Part shown: positions 20,145 to 31,402 of the stretch, piece after piece
How positions within the stretch are numbered: the stretch's first letter is position 1
Layout of the letters: every line of letters begins with the position of its first letter
DNA from: Xiphias gladius
Lineage: Eukaryota > Chordata > Actinopteri > Istiophoriformes > Xiphiidae
NCBI RefSeq assembly: GCF_016859285.1
Contig: NC_053414.1
Coordinates: 24,023,517-24,087,516 of the forward strand
Direction: 5' to 3'
Length of the DNA: 64,000 nucleotides
Program-made: the position numbers and the translations under genes
Notes under the pieces: generated by a model
Databases searched by the model: none
What the model was told of the DNA's origin: nothing
The model's input: the letters and a program-made list of their open reading frames with translations, nothing else

Positions 20145-20480
20145 AATCCTTTTAGACATTGTATGCAAAAGTTTGGACACCCCTGGGCAAATTACATATT
20201 TTCATTACTTTTGAAGTGAATCCAACCCCTGCAGCAAGCAGACATTTAGAAAATTAAATTCTTTAGGTCGGTCATGGTGGATTTTGAGGTATGCTTCGGA
20301 TCATTGTCCTGTTGAAGAAGCCTGCGTCTTTTCAGTTTCATTTGCATCCAGAATTTGCAAATATTTAGTGGAATCCATTCTTTCTTCTATCTGTGTAATA
20401 TTTCCACCCCCGTGGTTAACAGTTGGCAAAGGGGTGTTATTAACTACTGGCCTGGCACATGCCACAATTGCTGTTTATTA
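20145..20480 (-). mobile_element. Tc1-like transposon relic
   Basis: Begins with GTATGCAAAAGTTTGGACAC and CCCCTGGGCAAATTACATAT, the terminal-repeat type of a widespread fish Tc1 family. The stretch GGATCATTGTCCTGTTGAAG read on the minus strand, and the CACCCCCGTGGTTAACAGTT segment, match the transposase body of such elements as I remember them. Only one end and a few hundred bases survive, with no long frame. It sits between PGAM1 and EXOSC1. Confidence 0.5.
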
Positions 20481-21130
20481 TTATTATTTATATTATTTTT
20501 ATCATTATCTATATATTATTATATTAGTATTTTATATATTTTTTTTGAAATGCTAAATCACATTTACACTCAACAAGTGTTACATGAGACTAGATGTGGC
20601 ATGATGTTTGATTTTTCTGTCAGTGATTTTTTGCATCTTAGAGTTGATGCCTTAGAGCATAATTCTGCAAATGTGAAATTATGGATTTATTCATTTATTT
20701 ATAGACACCACCATTACTTGTTGACATGATTTAGAAGTGGTCATGATTAGTAAAATCAAAATTACGTGTCAGGGAGCACTACAAAAAAATGTTATTAGAT
20801 TATATGTATGGTTTTGTATTGACATGCAGAACTGTCAAAAACTTGCCCCAATTACCCCCTATTTTAATCGATAATTATCAGTAATAAAAAAGTGATTATT
20901 ATACAGAATCAAATTCTTTATTTCCTTACATTTCTTGTATTCTTAATTCCAGTAGTAAGAGTAGCAGAAGCAGTTTAAGTAAAAGTAAGTAATTGCACAC
21001 ATACAACCTGGTAAACAGTGTGTGCATGTTCATGCCATGCTGCCGTGAGGAAGCGTTGCTGGCCATGTGCCCATGTCTTCCTCAACAAGCATGGCGGACC
21101 GCGCCGTCCGTGTTCCCCTTCCTCTCCGCG
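20481..21130. other. Intergenic, upstream of EXOSC1
   Basis: A/T-rich (TTA/TAT low-complexity 20468-20540) then ordinary sequence. No gene, no promoter signal until the GC-rich patch after 21080. Confidence 0.5.
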
Positions 21131-21134
21131 TGAC

Positions 21135-21205
21135 ACCGGCCAATCAGAATCGACTCGAGCCCTGCGTCGCAGCCAATCGTCTGACGGTCAACTCTTCTCG
21201 ACAAC
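21135..21205 (+). promoter_or_regulatory. EXOSC1 promoter with two CCAAT boxes
   Basis: Two CCAAT boxes, GGCCAATCAG (21139-21148) and AGCCAATCGT (21171-21180), 33 bp apart in a CpG-containing patch, directly upstream of the EXOSC1 start codon. Spacing of about three helical turns is usual for NF-Y pairs. No TATA box. Confidence 0.55.
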
Positions 21206-24200
21206 ATGTCGCCCATGAAGCTGTGTGTTCCCGGTGAGTCCCGTAATTCGTGTCGTTACCAGCGCTGGGGATGTGTTTACGCCACACTGTAGACCGTTTT
21301 TGGACCGTTTTTTTTCCTGCTCATGTTGGCTGTTGTAGGCGTCGCCGTGTTGCTGGGAAATGTGGTTAAACTGCAGTCTGCCACTGTGAAATCCTGATAT
21401 TCCCAGCTGCCATTCGTGGGGTGGGCTTCTAGTACTGATAAGAAAATAGGTTTAAATTTCGGACTAGTTGTATGAGGTGAATATGAGACGGAGGAGATGT
21501 GTTCGGGGCTCTTATGTGCCATGGTTTTGCGGTAAAGGAGGGTGAGTACCGTGCTTGTGCGGGGCTGTGACTTGTTGACTCTTACTTTTCACGGTAGGGT
21601 TCATCTGCTGGCCCGCCCATCGCCTCAGGCAGGACAGCAGCATTCCTTCTCTCACTTGTTTTGACTCAGCCACGGGAAATCCTTTCTTTACTATGCAGGT
21701 GACATTAAGAGAAGTCAGCAAAAATGTTTAGCACTGAACAATTGTATAAGGTCTGATAGTTATCGTCTCAAAGTCTTAAAGTTGCATGGAAACACAGTTG
21801 TGTCAGTCCTTTGGCAGATCGTGCAGGACCAGCATTTCATGTCATGTTGATACCGAGGTTGAAGGGCTCAGAGTGATCAGAGAAATGATTCCAGAGAAAT
21901 AGTCGTCGTCCAGAGATGAAGGGTGAATTTGGACAAAGGTGTTGTATGAGCTAAATCATTTTCTGTGTGCACGCAGGAGTGTATCTGGGTCTGGACAGGT
22001 TTTGCTCTTATTCCTAATGTCCAACGTGTGTTCTTCTGCAGAGTCTGGAAAGTAAACCTGTCAGATCTCTAAAGCATTTAAAGTTACTGTGTCCGCAGAT
22101 ACATAGAGGGTTTCCCCTGGCCAGGACATTGTTTTACTGAGATGGTAATCCACCGAGATCCTGACATAACTCGTCTTGTGCTCGGTTCAGTTAGCAGATG
22201 ACAGCGTAAATAATATTCACACTCATTAATTATGTAGCATTGGCTTTGTGAAATAGTGTCTCTCTAGTCTCTTTTACTCTAAAGGTTAATGTTTTATCTC
22301 ACATATGTTTATTATTTTATTCTGATGTTAGCAGAAATGACATATAGAATCAATAATTTTTGTCCAACACAGTAACATCCTCCTTTAGTGTTTCCTCCAC
22401 TGACACTGCCTCTGTCTTCCTCCCCTTCTTTGTACTCAGGTGACAAACTATGCAGTGTAGAAGACTGTATTCCGGGCACAGGCGTATATCTGCGGCACGG
22501 CTACATATACTCCTCACTAGCAGGCTACGTCCTCAGGAAAAACGAGGGAGAGGAGGTGAGGGTTGTGGTGGGTGTGGGTAGGAGAGAGGTGGTGAAAGCT
22601 GCAGGAGCAATCAGGCGTGTCATGTGGGAGGGCCTAAGTAGAGGTATTGTGCAACGTTTGTGAATTTGACTGAAGTGCAATAGGTTTTTTTTTTTTTAGA
22701 GCCTGCGCACTACATTTTGTGTGACAGGTCTTTTCCTTAGGCTGTTAGTAAAACTGAATGGGTTTTGTGTGACCTGTGTGTGCATTAATGCATGTGATTG
22801 TTTTTTTTGTTGTTCTTTTTGCCTCTTTCTAGTTACCTGTGATCTCAGTGGTGAGGGAAACAGAAACGCAGCTACTGCCAGATGTAGGAGCAATAGTCAC
22901 CTGTAAGGTATGCAATGGAATCAGAAACCGTTTCTCTATAATTGTTTGTTCTGTTTAGGTGATCTCGCACAGTTTAGGTATAGGTCTGTTTATCAAAGAG
23001 GGGGTTTCTCTTGAGCCTTGCCATTCTTTGATCGGACAGGTGACCAGCATCAACCCCAGGTTCGCTAAGGTCCACATCCTTTATGTAGGCTCCACACCGC
23101 TGAAGGACCGCTTTAGAGGGACTATCAGGTAACCTCAAAACTGACTCCATAGTGTGGCAATGGTGTATGGTCTCATTATTTTGTTTTTTTTTTTCCTAAA
23201 ACTGCGCTCATTCTCTCCGGCTCTACAGAAAAGAAGATGTGCGCGCAACAGAGAAAGACAAGGTGCGTTTGAATTGATGTATTCAGTAAGCTCATCATCA
23301 GCCGACTACGCAGCTCCTGTTTAATTCTGAAACTGCAATGACAAGCTTGGTGCAAATTTATTTTTTTTTACAGGTGGAGACATATAAAAGCTTCAGACCT
23401 GGTGACATCGTCTTGGCCAAAGTGGTATCCTTCACCTGCCCTTCAGTCAAAGACAAATAACTTCTTCATGATTGAAAGATGAAAACTATTCAGCTCATGC
23501 ATCAGCCTCTATCGCATTTTTTTTCTCTCTGTAATTCCTTAACTCGGAGTGACTCATGTACTGTAAACAAAATCACTGCCAAAGATGTCGTGTAAACTGT
23601 GATCTCTGGGAGTGTTTTTGGTGTTTTATTAATTGAGGATTTTAATGCATGACAGATGCACATTTTCACGTTTACTTTTAAATCTCTCACAGCTGCCTTT
23701 GGATATTTACTATCAGTGAATTTTAAAGAGCAGTGTCACTTCTTAAAATAGTATGTCTGCTTCATTATCTTCAGTTTGGATGTATGTTGTTTATCTTTGT
23801 GCTGCTGACCCTTGACATGCAATGTCAGATTTCTCTCGGTGACGTTCAGTCTAACTACCTGTTGACAACTGCAGAGAATGAACTGGGAGTCGTGGTGGCC
23901 CACAGTGAAGCAGGTAACTCTTAATGCTCAATTAAACAAAACTTTTGCTTCTGTTAAATTTTTGTTTAAAACCTCAAAACACAGGGGGATTCCAGCACAC
24001 TACTACTATTTGAACACAAGGTGGTGCAAGAGTCCCTATCAAGATAACTAGCTGTATACAGTTATTGGCACTCATTCACATTTTCATAGTGATAGCTATG
24101 TTTATCAAACATTTGCTATAGCATGATTTCTGTTTGGCAGAATTTTAAACAAGTGCAAATCTACTAATATTTGATTTAGTAATCTGTGTTCCAAACATGT

Positions 24201-25720
24201 GAATGTAGCAATGTGAGAGAAAGTTCTCAACCTAATTATTCTTCTACTCCTGAGAGCGGTGAAGTGGTGAAACTCAGTGTAACACAGCTGTATTAACAAT
24301 AAGAAGTGAAAGGAGTCGTCTCTGTTCATACAATTAGGTCCATAAGTATATGGACAGCAACACAATTTTTGTAATTTTGCTTCTGTACACCACCACAATG
24401 GATTTGAAATGGCCAGCTGTGTCCTACCCCTTTTTATTTCATGACAAATTGATCAGATAAAAGGTCTGGAATTAATTCCAAGTGTTGAATTTGCATTTGG
24501 TAGCCATTCATGGGGAACTCTCAATATGTGCTTTCACGGAGGTGTCACTGCAATTGAAGGAGGCCATGATTAGTCAGAAAAAAAGAAAAAAACCTATCAG
24601 ACAGCTGGCAGAATCTTTAGAAGTGGCCAAATCAACAGTCTGGTACATTCTAAAAAGAAGGAATGCACTGACGAGCTCAGCAACACCAAAAGACCTGGAA
24701 GACCACGGGAGACCGCTAAAGTGGATGATCACAGAATTCTTTCCTTGGTGAAGAGAAATGCTTCACAACATCTGGCCAGGTCAAGAACACTCTCGAGGAG
24801 ACAGGCCTATCATTGACAATGTCTACAATCAAGAGACACCTTCATGAATGTAAATACAGAGAGTTTACGACAAGGTGCAAACCACTGGTAATACTCAAGA
24901 ACAGAAAGGCCAGATTAGACTTTGCCAGGAACCGTCTAAAAAATCCTAACCAGTTCTGGAACAAGTTTTTTGGACATGTGAAACTAGGAGTAACTTGTAC
25001 CAGAATGATGGGAAGAGAAGTGTATGGAGAAGGAAAGGAACAGCTCATGATCCAAAGCATACCAATGACAGCAGCCCAACTGAGCAGGATTTTCACTTCC
25101 TGAAGACAAAACTGAGGGCAGAAAGACCCAAAGGCCAGCAGCAACTGAAGGAAGCTGCAGTAAAGGCCTGGCAAAGTATCTCAAAGAGGAAACTTGGCAT
25201 CGTCATTAGCATTATCATTGACTGCAAAGGATTTAATCCAAGTTTGAAAAATAACCCATATATTTGTAATTATGTTGGTTTGTCCAATTACTTTTGAGCC
25301 TCTGAAAATGAGGGACTATGTATAAAAATGGCTGCAAGTCCCAAACGATTAATGTGATATTTGTGTTAAAACCCTTGAACTAAAAGTGAAAGTCTACACT
25401 TCAATAACATCTTGATGGCTTCGTTTCAAATCCATTGTGGTGGTGAACAGAGGCAAAATTACAAAAATTGTATCACTGTCCAAATAACACACACACACGC
25501 ATATACACGCTATACACGCACACACACGCTTTATACTTTTTTAGTTTTCAGCAACTCTTTTTGTTTATGTCTCTATTTTTCTCACATCTGTCACATTTTC
25601 TTTCGTGAACCAGGTGCCCAGATGGTTCCCATCAGCTGGTGTGAGATGCAGTGCCCACAGACGCACGCCAAAGAGTTCCGCAAAGTAGCGCGAGTGCAAC
25701 CGGAGTATCTACAGGCATGA
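21206..25720 (+). CDS. exosc1: Exosome complex component CSL4
   Basis: Eight exons: 21206-21233, 22440-22555, 22833-22907, 23040-23128, 23229-23262, 23374-23424, 23829-23913, 25614-25720. All phases agree and the product is 194 residues (human 195). It is a cap subunit of the nuclear and cytoplasmic RNA exosome, holding the nine-subunit ring together for 3'-5' RNA decay. Seen: the N-terminal domain with CxPGxxLC (here CVPGDKLCSVED), an S1 RNA-binding domain (about 65-145) including GAIVTCKVTSIN, RFAKVHILYVGS and SFRPGDIVLAKV, and the conserved tail MVPISWCEMQCP and KEFRKVARVQPEYLQ. The start is the first ATG, only nine codons before the first intron; a second ATG lies at codon 4. PGAM1 is its upstream neighbour in mammals too. 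Intron 6 is of U12 type; intron 7 holds a Tc1-like element. Confidence 0.97.
21234..22439 (+). other. EXOSC1 intron 1
   Basis: A 1.2-kb first intron with GTGAGT donor and TGTACTCAG acceptor preceded by a strong pyrimidine tract. No other feature recognised. Confidence 0.6.
23425..23828 (+). other. U12-type (minor spliceosome) intron of EXOSC1
   Basis: The donor is GTATCCTTC, matching the U12 consensus RTATCCTTT at the first eight positions. Thirteen bases before the acceptor is the branch adenosine of CCCTTGAC (23809-23816), which fits the U12 branch consensus TTCCTTRAC over its CCTTGAC core. The last 12 bases, CATGCAATGTCAG, contain no pyrimidine tract, as expected when U2AF is not used. 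The junction is phase 0, between LAKV and ISLGD. Confidence 0.88.
24331..25486 (+). mobile_element. Tc1-like transposon with broken transposase
   Basis: Inserted after a TA (24329-24330). The left inverted repeat starts CAATTAGGTCCATAAGTATA and continues TGGACAGCAACACAATTTTT, CACCACAATGGATTTGAAAT; the right end shows the mirror ATCCATTGTGGTGGTGAACA and ATTGTATCACTGTCCAAATA. The outermost ~20 bases are missing on the right, where a CA repeat follows. Between them the plus strand shows a transposase in pieces: an HTH region (KPIRQLAESLEVAKSTVWYI) at 24545-24750 and later segments TIKRHLHEC and RKARLDFARN at 24820-24920. There are several frame shifts and stops, so it is inactive. It occupies most of EXOSC1 intron 7 in the same sense as the gene. 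Confidence 0.82.
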
Positions 25721-26830
25721 GAGCCATGAAACTTCTTTCTTCCACAAGGAACACACAGCTTCCCCTCCCTCCTCCACTCACTGTCGTCAAGTAGCCTCTC
25801 AACTCTGTTTCGGATGTTTTTGGAGAGACTGGACGACGTGCGATTTGTTGGCTACTTCTGTTTTCATGTCTTTCATAGGTGTTTTTTAAATAGCTTTCCA
25901 TATGCACATTGTGTTTTCATTTGATTGTGTCAGCTTGAAAACCCTGAAGCAGCGTCTGACCAAACTGTAAAACTGTCAGGACATATTTTAAACATTGTAG
26001 CCACTGTTGTTATTAAGACATTTTTAACTAATTCAAGGGTGGTACCTCGCAGCTGCCAAACCTTTAAGTGACCACTATGTTGAGAAGCTAAAAGCATCAG
26101 AATTTTGCACCACTTTCCTAGACGCAAGATTCACTCAGTTTTGTTCATAAGTATTATGGCAAAATTTCAATTAACGGATCACTTGAGGGATGAAGCATGC
26201 TGTCAGGTGAATAAGTGTAAGACTGGGTTAAGACAAGCTTCAGAATACATCTCATGTAAAGATAAAAATGAAAACACTGCATTTTGTAACCAGAGAGATC
26301 ATTGCAAAGGGCAGTGGCTGCATTTGGTCTGAAAAAAGGAAGATCTGACCAAAAAAGCTGCAGAGTGAGCACTGCACTTTGAAACTTTCGTTTCTCCGTG
26401 ATGTGTGGCTGACCTTTTTTTTTTTTTTTTTTTAAAATACTTAGTTCATAAAAAAGACACAAGCAATAGTTTAAAGCCATTTAATCTCTGGAGGCTCATT
26501 TTTCTTTACGCCTGTCCAACTTTTCTGGAGTCGAGTAAATTGAGGGACAGATGTTGTCCTCACAGCAGTTTTAAAAGGAAAATAAACGTGATCGAAAGAG
26601 CCTAATGTTCAGACTTACAACACAGCTACCATGCACGGAATATTGAAGTACAACATATGATAGTCAAATATTTCTTTTGTTTTCCGGGACATAATCAAAA
26701 CCAAACGATTATGGGCTTATAACGAACAAGCAGAAATGTTTCCACTCCGACTTTCTTTATTCTCTCTTCATTTTACAGCAGATGTCATGTGCAAGATTGA
26801 AATAAAGTGACTATCAAACCCAGTAAAGCA
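25721..26830 (+). other. EXOSC1 3' untranslated region
   Basis: About 1.1 kb after the stop with a canonical AATAAA at 26801-26806; an earlier AATAAA lies at 26580. A T18 run is at 26407-26433. No open frame of interest. Confidence 0.5.
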
Positions 26831-27475
26831 AATTTCCTATTTTATCCAGACTGATTCAAGTGATATTTTGTTTTCAGTAATGAAACTAGTGAAAAAGGTG
26901 ATTTTTAGCCATTCATTTTACTCAGTAATGTGAACAAAGATGCTCACATTTACTCGACTGACAGGACAGTCACCTTACGATCACCTCAAACACAGAAACA
27001 CTGCTCATTCTTTCTCTCTACGTATTACGTAACGTCCTTACTATCCATCCGGTCACGACAGCAACGGGTAAAACCAGTGTGTCATCTAACACTGCATAGT
27101 TTTTGCAGTCACTTTTTGACATTGTAAGAATAAAGTAATTAACAGGGTGAAAAATTCTTACTTTGGAACGTCTTCAACGGAGAAAAAATGAAATTAGGAG
27201 AACAATATTTTACACCATTAGAATGTAAACAGTGACCCATTTGAAATCACAGCAAACTGGTTCTTTTACATTAAAACAGCCCAGTTCCTCGGGCAGCAGG
27301 ATGTTTAATATACAGTATGTACAAATGGCATTTTGTGTTGTCTGTTCATCGTCTAATATTCATTTATGTACAAATTTTAAGATTCTCCAGTGAAAACTGG
27401 GCAAAAAGCTCAGTGTATGAATTGACAAAACTACACATTTGGAAAAAAAAAATACAATTTTTGATCAAACTTTGA
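26831..27475 (-). other. KNOP1 3' UTR and convergent gene gap
   Basis: Sequence between the likely end of the EXOSC1 message and the KNOP1 stop codon. On the minus strand ATTAAA near 27303-27308 is a possible KNOP1 poly(A) signal. Nothing else recognised. Confidence 0.4.
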
Positions 27476-30400
27476 TCAGTCATCAAAGCGGACGGATTGA
27501 CGTGCATTGATGTCGATAGAGAACTTCTTATTGGAAGGTGCAGTAAACCCAAGTCCTGCCCCCCTGTTACCGAAATCCATTCTGCGTGAGTGTGCACGCT
27601 CAAACTCTCCCTGAAGGCCTTGCTGTAACTGCTGTTGTGCGTCTTTCCCCATTGCCATATTTGCTCCTCCACTGCCTGCCCCAGCGGGCTGGAAACCCTT
27701 TTTGAAGCCGCCCATCAAGCGGAGGAACTTCTGCTGCCGTTCTGAGCTGTCGAACTGGGCGGTGCCCCACTGACCCAAACCCTGAGGAACAGAGACATTG
27801 GCGACAAATATTAGAGACTACTGGTTTTAGTTATTAGAAACTAAAGGAAGTGTGCTCAGAGGTACTCCACCAATTTTACGCATGCAACTTTGTTTCCTTG
27901 TTAAGGGGACTACAAATCAGCCTGGGACAACAGTTGTATTATGTGTCCTGTGGCTCTACAGGAGCTTTCTAAAGCTAATGTCATCGGAATCTAATGAAAG
28001 ATCCTACAGAGTTGTGTTATGGGAAATGTAGGTCCCAGCACTTCTTGAAGCTTGACCCATACTAGGGATTAAAAGTCAAGATATCTCTGCCTCTGCAGCA
28101 TCAATATTGCCTATTCTTTTTAAGAAATCTGTCTCTCAGAAGTCCCCCGACCTTTGTTACAGTGCAATACTAGAATACTGGAGTTCCCATTTAAAGGAAA
28201 TTCCCTTTTTTTAAAAATTCTCTTTCCAGGACAGATGCAGATACTGACCGAAGGTTTAGCTGGTTTTACAGGTTGAGAGGCCTTGTCAATCTCCATTTGT
28301 AGAGCTTGTCTTCTCTCCTATGACGAACCAAAAGACATTTCAATGCAATTTACAGTGTCATTTGGAAGAAAAGCGAAAGTTGTCTAAAAATATCATCAAT
28401 AAAAATACATACATAGATACAAAATCCCATTAAAGGAATAGTTTGACATTTTGGGAAATCCGCTTATTCATTTTCTTGCTGAGAGTTAAAAGAGAAGACT
28501 GATACCACTCTCATATATATTCATTAAATATGAAATTACAATCAGAAGAAGGTTATCTTATCTAGTTGATTAAACATATAAGAAATAATGTGTTAATTAG
28601 TGAGCTTTAGAGGTGAGGTAAGCTTTTTTTAATGACCTTTGGACAGAGCCAGTCTAGCTGTATACAACAATAAATGTCACACTTAACACAGTGACGTAAA
28701 GATGAGAGCCCCGTTTACCTGGTTGATGGAGATCTCATCAGTGTTTCCACTCTTCTCTGACAGAAACACCACATCCACCTGGGGAGACTCCTGAAACAAA
28801 ATGAAACAGAAACACGCTTCACTCCCAATGCGCAAAATAAAAAAACATCTGTGCACAGTGTCAGTAACCTCTGACAATACCTCACCTGTTTGTCTTCCAC
28901 CTCTTCTTTGATCTTTTTCTTCTTCTTATTTGCACCAGTTTCAACTCTAACATCGCCCTCCGCCTGTTTCACCTGAACAGAGCTCTTCTTCTTTTTGCTT
29001 TTCTTGCTTGATTTGTCATCTGCCACTGTGACAGGAGTTTCCCTACTCTGCCCGTCCTCTCCATTTTCTTCACATTTGATTAACAATGGCTCTTCACTTC
29101 TTTTTGGGTTTTCCTTTTTCCTCTTCTTTTTTTTTGGTTCTGTCTCCTCTACTTCGCTGACCTCCACAGAAGCTTTTCTACAATTTTCTTTTTTCCCTTT
29201 TTTCCTTTGCTCTGTCTTCCCTTCCTCTATGATAACAATCTCACTCTTGTTCAGAATATTGTCTTTATTCAACTTCTTGCCTGTTGCTTTGCTCCTTTTA
29301 TTGTTGTCTTTGATCTCAGGTGTTTCTACTCCATTTTCATCTTCCTTAGTTTTTGCCCCTTTCTTTGTCTTCTTTTTCATTTGTATCTCCTCAACCTCAG
29401 TCTCTCCCTCTGGTGTTTCTAACTTCACTCCCTTCTCACCCACTGTTGGTTTCTTTTTTGTTATAGATATTCCATCCATATCTACAGTTGTTTCTTCCTT
29501 AGGGGATTTCTTTTTCTTCTTTTTCTTTTCTTTACTTTGCTCTTCTGTCTCCTCTGTGTTTATAGCTATTTTGTTTTTTCCGTTCTTGGCTTTCTTTGGC
29601 ACTTTATCCTTTCCAGCTTGCTTTACTTCTTCCTCTTCTATCTGTATCTTTACATTTTCAGCTTTCATTTTTACAGTCTTATTCTTTACTTTCTTCTCCT
29701 TCCTTTGTTTCTTTTCTACTTCTTCTTTTGCTGAACTCTGTGCAATTTCCTCTTGATTCATTTCATCAGCCACCTGCTGCTGCTTCATCTTCTTTTTGCT
29801 TACTCCTCCATCATTTGCCGACTCCATGGCATCAGAACCACTGGCATCATTCAGAGATTCATTAACAATTTTCCTCTTCTTCTTTTTCTTCTTTTCCTCC
29901 TTTTCACCATCTCCATTCCACGACTCCTCTTCTATAACCACCATCTCAACTTTTTTGCTTTTCTTCTTTTCTTTTCTCACCTCTGCTAGGCTCCCATCAT
30001 CAACTGTACAGTTTTTGTTTTCAGGCACAGAAGCTCGTCCTTTCTTGTGTTTCCTCTCTTTCTTTATGTGATTCTCCTCACTCTTTTCTGCCTGCATCTT
30101 TATTTTCACCCTTTCCACTGGCCTCTCCACAGCAACAGACCTCTGGCTTGTCTGGTGAGAGAAATACAATTTACTGCAAGATAATGCTTTTCTCTGAGAT
30201 TAAACTGCAATACCAGGCTCACGGACTCTATGTGTATGTGCAAGTGTGACTAACAAAGCAGTGCACTAACCAAGGGTTTGACTGGCTGCCTGGGCAGGGA
30301 CTCCTGATCAATGTCTCTTTGCAGGGCCAGTCGCTTTGCCTGCAGGGAACGGAATATTGTGCCAAAATTTCTATATTTATACTAATGTAGCAAAAACGCT

Positions 30401-30870
30401 GGGGGCATTGCATCAGAAGTTGTTTTCACAAATCTTAGATATATGTATCATTCTGAGTGTGTCAGCCAATTCAAAGATGCACATATGTGGTTTTGCAGAA
30501 TGTTCTTCGGGTCTAATCTTTAGTTGTGGACTACTCATGATTCACTGATGCTTAGTTTTGTTACAAAGTATATATTTCTGCTCTGCTCTGTTCTCTGGTA
30601 CTACGTCTACTTGTAGTGTTAATGTTAATCAGACTGTCACACAGTACAACATGTATGCATGGTCATGTGAAATTTTTCCTACAACTAGCGTTTCAATCCT
30701 GGGTTGATCTTCTGCCTTGCAGTGTTAGCTGGTCAGCCCATATTGCTCTAATTCAGAGTTGGATATTTGATGTAGCAAACTAGTACCTGGTCAATAGTAA
30801 TCTCCCGGGACTTAGGTGCAGACTTTTCATAAACAAAGATCACGTCCTCCTCAGAATCCGTCTGAAACAT
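27476..30870 (-). CDS. knop1: Lysine-rich nucleolar protein 1
   Basis: Six minus-strand exons: 30870-30787, 30339-30271, 30151-28886, 28790-28719, 28317-28249, 27781-27476, all phase 0, 621 residues. The C-terminal exon (QWGTAQFDSSERQQKFLRLM then GGFK, later RGAGLGF and the final SVRFDD) is the diagnostic KNOP1/SMAP-like tail (human QWDTAGF, KFLRLMGGFK, RGAGLGF, SVKLED). KNOP1 is a nucleolar protein of poorly known function. Exon 3 (422 codons) is a run of lysine/glutamate-rich, disordered sequence with many KKKKKK blocks. Exons 1-2 and 4-5 look like duplicates of one another. Start: ATG at 30870 follows a CACTTGCAG acceptor and lets the first codons MFQTDSEEDVIFVYE be read; an alternative acceptor (TTTCAG) three codons later would leave no start, so this ATG is preferred but unproven. 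An untranslated exon probably lies near 31330-31400. Confidence 0.88.
28433..28670 (+). repeat. Dispersed repeat E (intron of KNOP1)
   Basis: AAGGAATAGTTTGACATTTT, GGGAAATCCGCTTATTC, TTTTCTTGCTGAGAGTTA and CTGATACCACTCTCAT, in the order of a very common teleost dispersed repeat, followed at the other end by TTAATTAGTGAGCTTTAGAG. It fills most of the 401-bp intron. A fold-back version of the same family lies at 43752-43990. Confidence 0.55.
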
Positions 30871-31299
30871 AAAACGAACAGTGTTCTGCAAGTGGAAATA
30901 AACATGATTTCAGTCCCAGTGTTCACAAGTGAACTCACACTTCCCCAGCACCTACACTTGAATCAGGACATGTCGAGTTACAACCTTGCTAAAACATCAT
31001 ATGTTATATTACGATACTTGATTGAACTGCAAGTTAATATGTAACGTTAACAAATCCAGTGCGATAACAGGGAAAGAACAACACTTCGGCCAAAGTGTGC
31101 AGACCATGTTTATTTATAGCTATCTCTTGGTAAATCATGCTAGCTAGCAAACAGCAGTTAAATACCAGCTAAAAGATTAAACCGACGAAGAGACAAACTA
31201 ATCGGTAAGCCAGACAGCGAGAGTATTTTATCATAGTTTCACAAAGTATCGTGAAATGTAAACTTGATGAGCCGTTTACTAACTTTATACACTCTGGTA

Positions 31300-31400
31300 A
31301 TTCACGTGGATACCCGTTTACTTTCTTGACCTGGAAGTAGTTATCGTCGTTCCTCCGAGCGACGAGCCTAGCGTCCGTAGCAACGAGCGCGCTCAGATTC
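31300..31400 (-). promoter_or_regulatory. Probable KNOP1 promoter / untranslated exon
   Basis: A CpG-rich patch on the side upstream of KNOP1 (GACGAGCCTAGCGTCCGTAG, CAACGAGCGCGCTC), unlike its A/T-rich surroundings. Read on the minus strand it contains no ATG and offers donors at TTCCAG/GTCAAG and AAA/GTAAAC, fitting an untranslated first exon. Inferred from composition and signals. Confidence 0.4.
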
Positions 31401-31402
31401 CG

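Noticed and set aside
28995-29756. 253-codon plus-strand open frame rich in Phe, Leu and Ser
   Set aside because: It is the exact antisense of the KNOP1 lysine/glutamate exon, whose AAG/AAA/GAA codons read as CTT/TTT/TTC on the other strand. No splice or family support.
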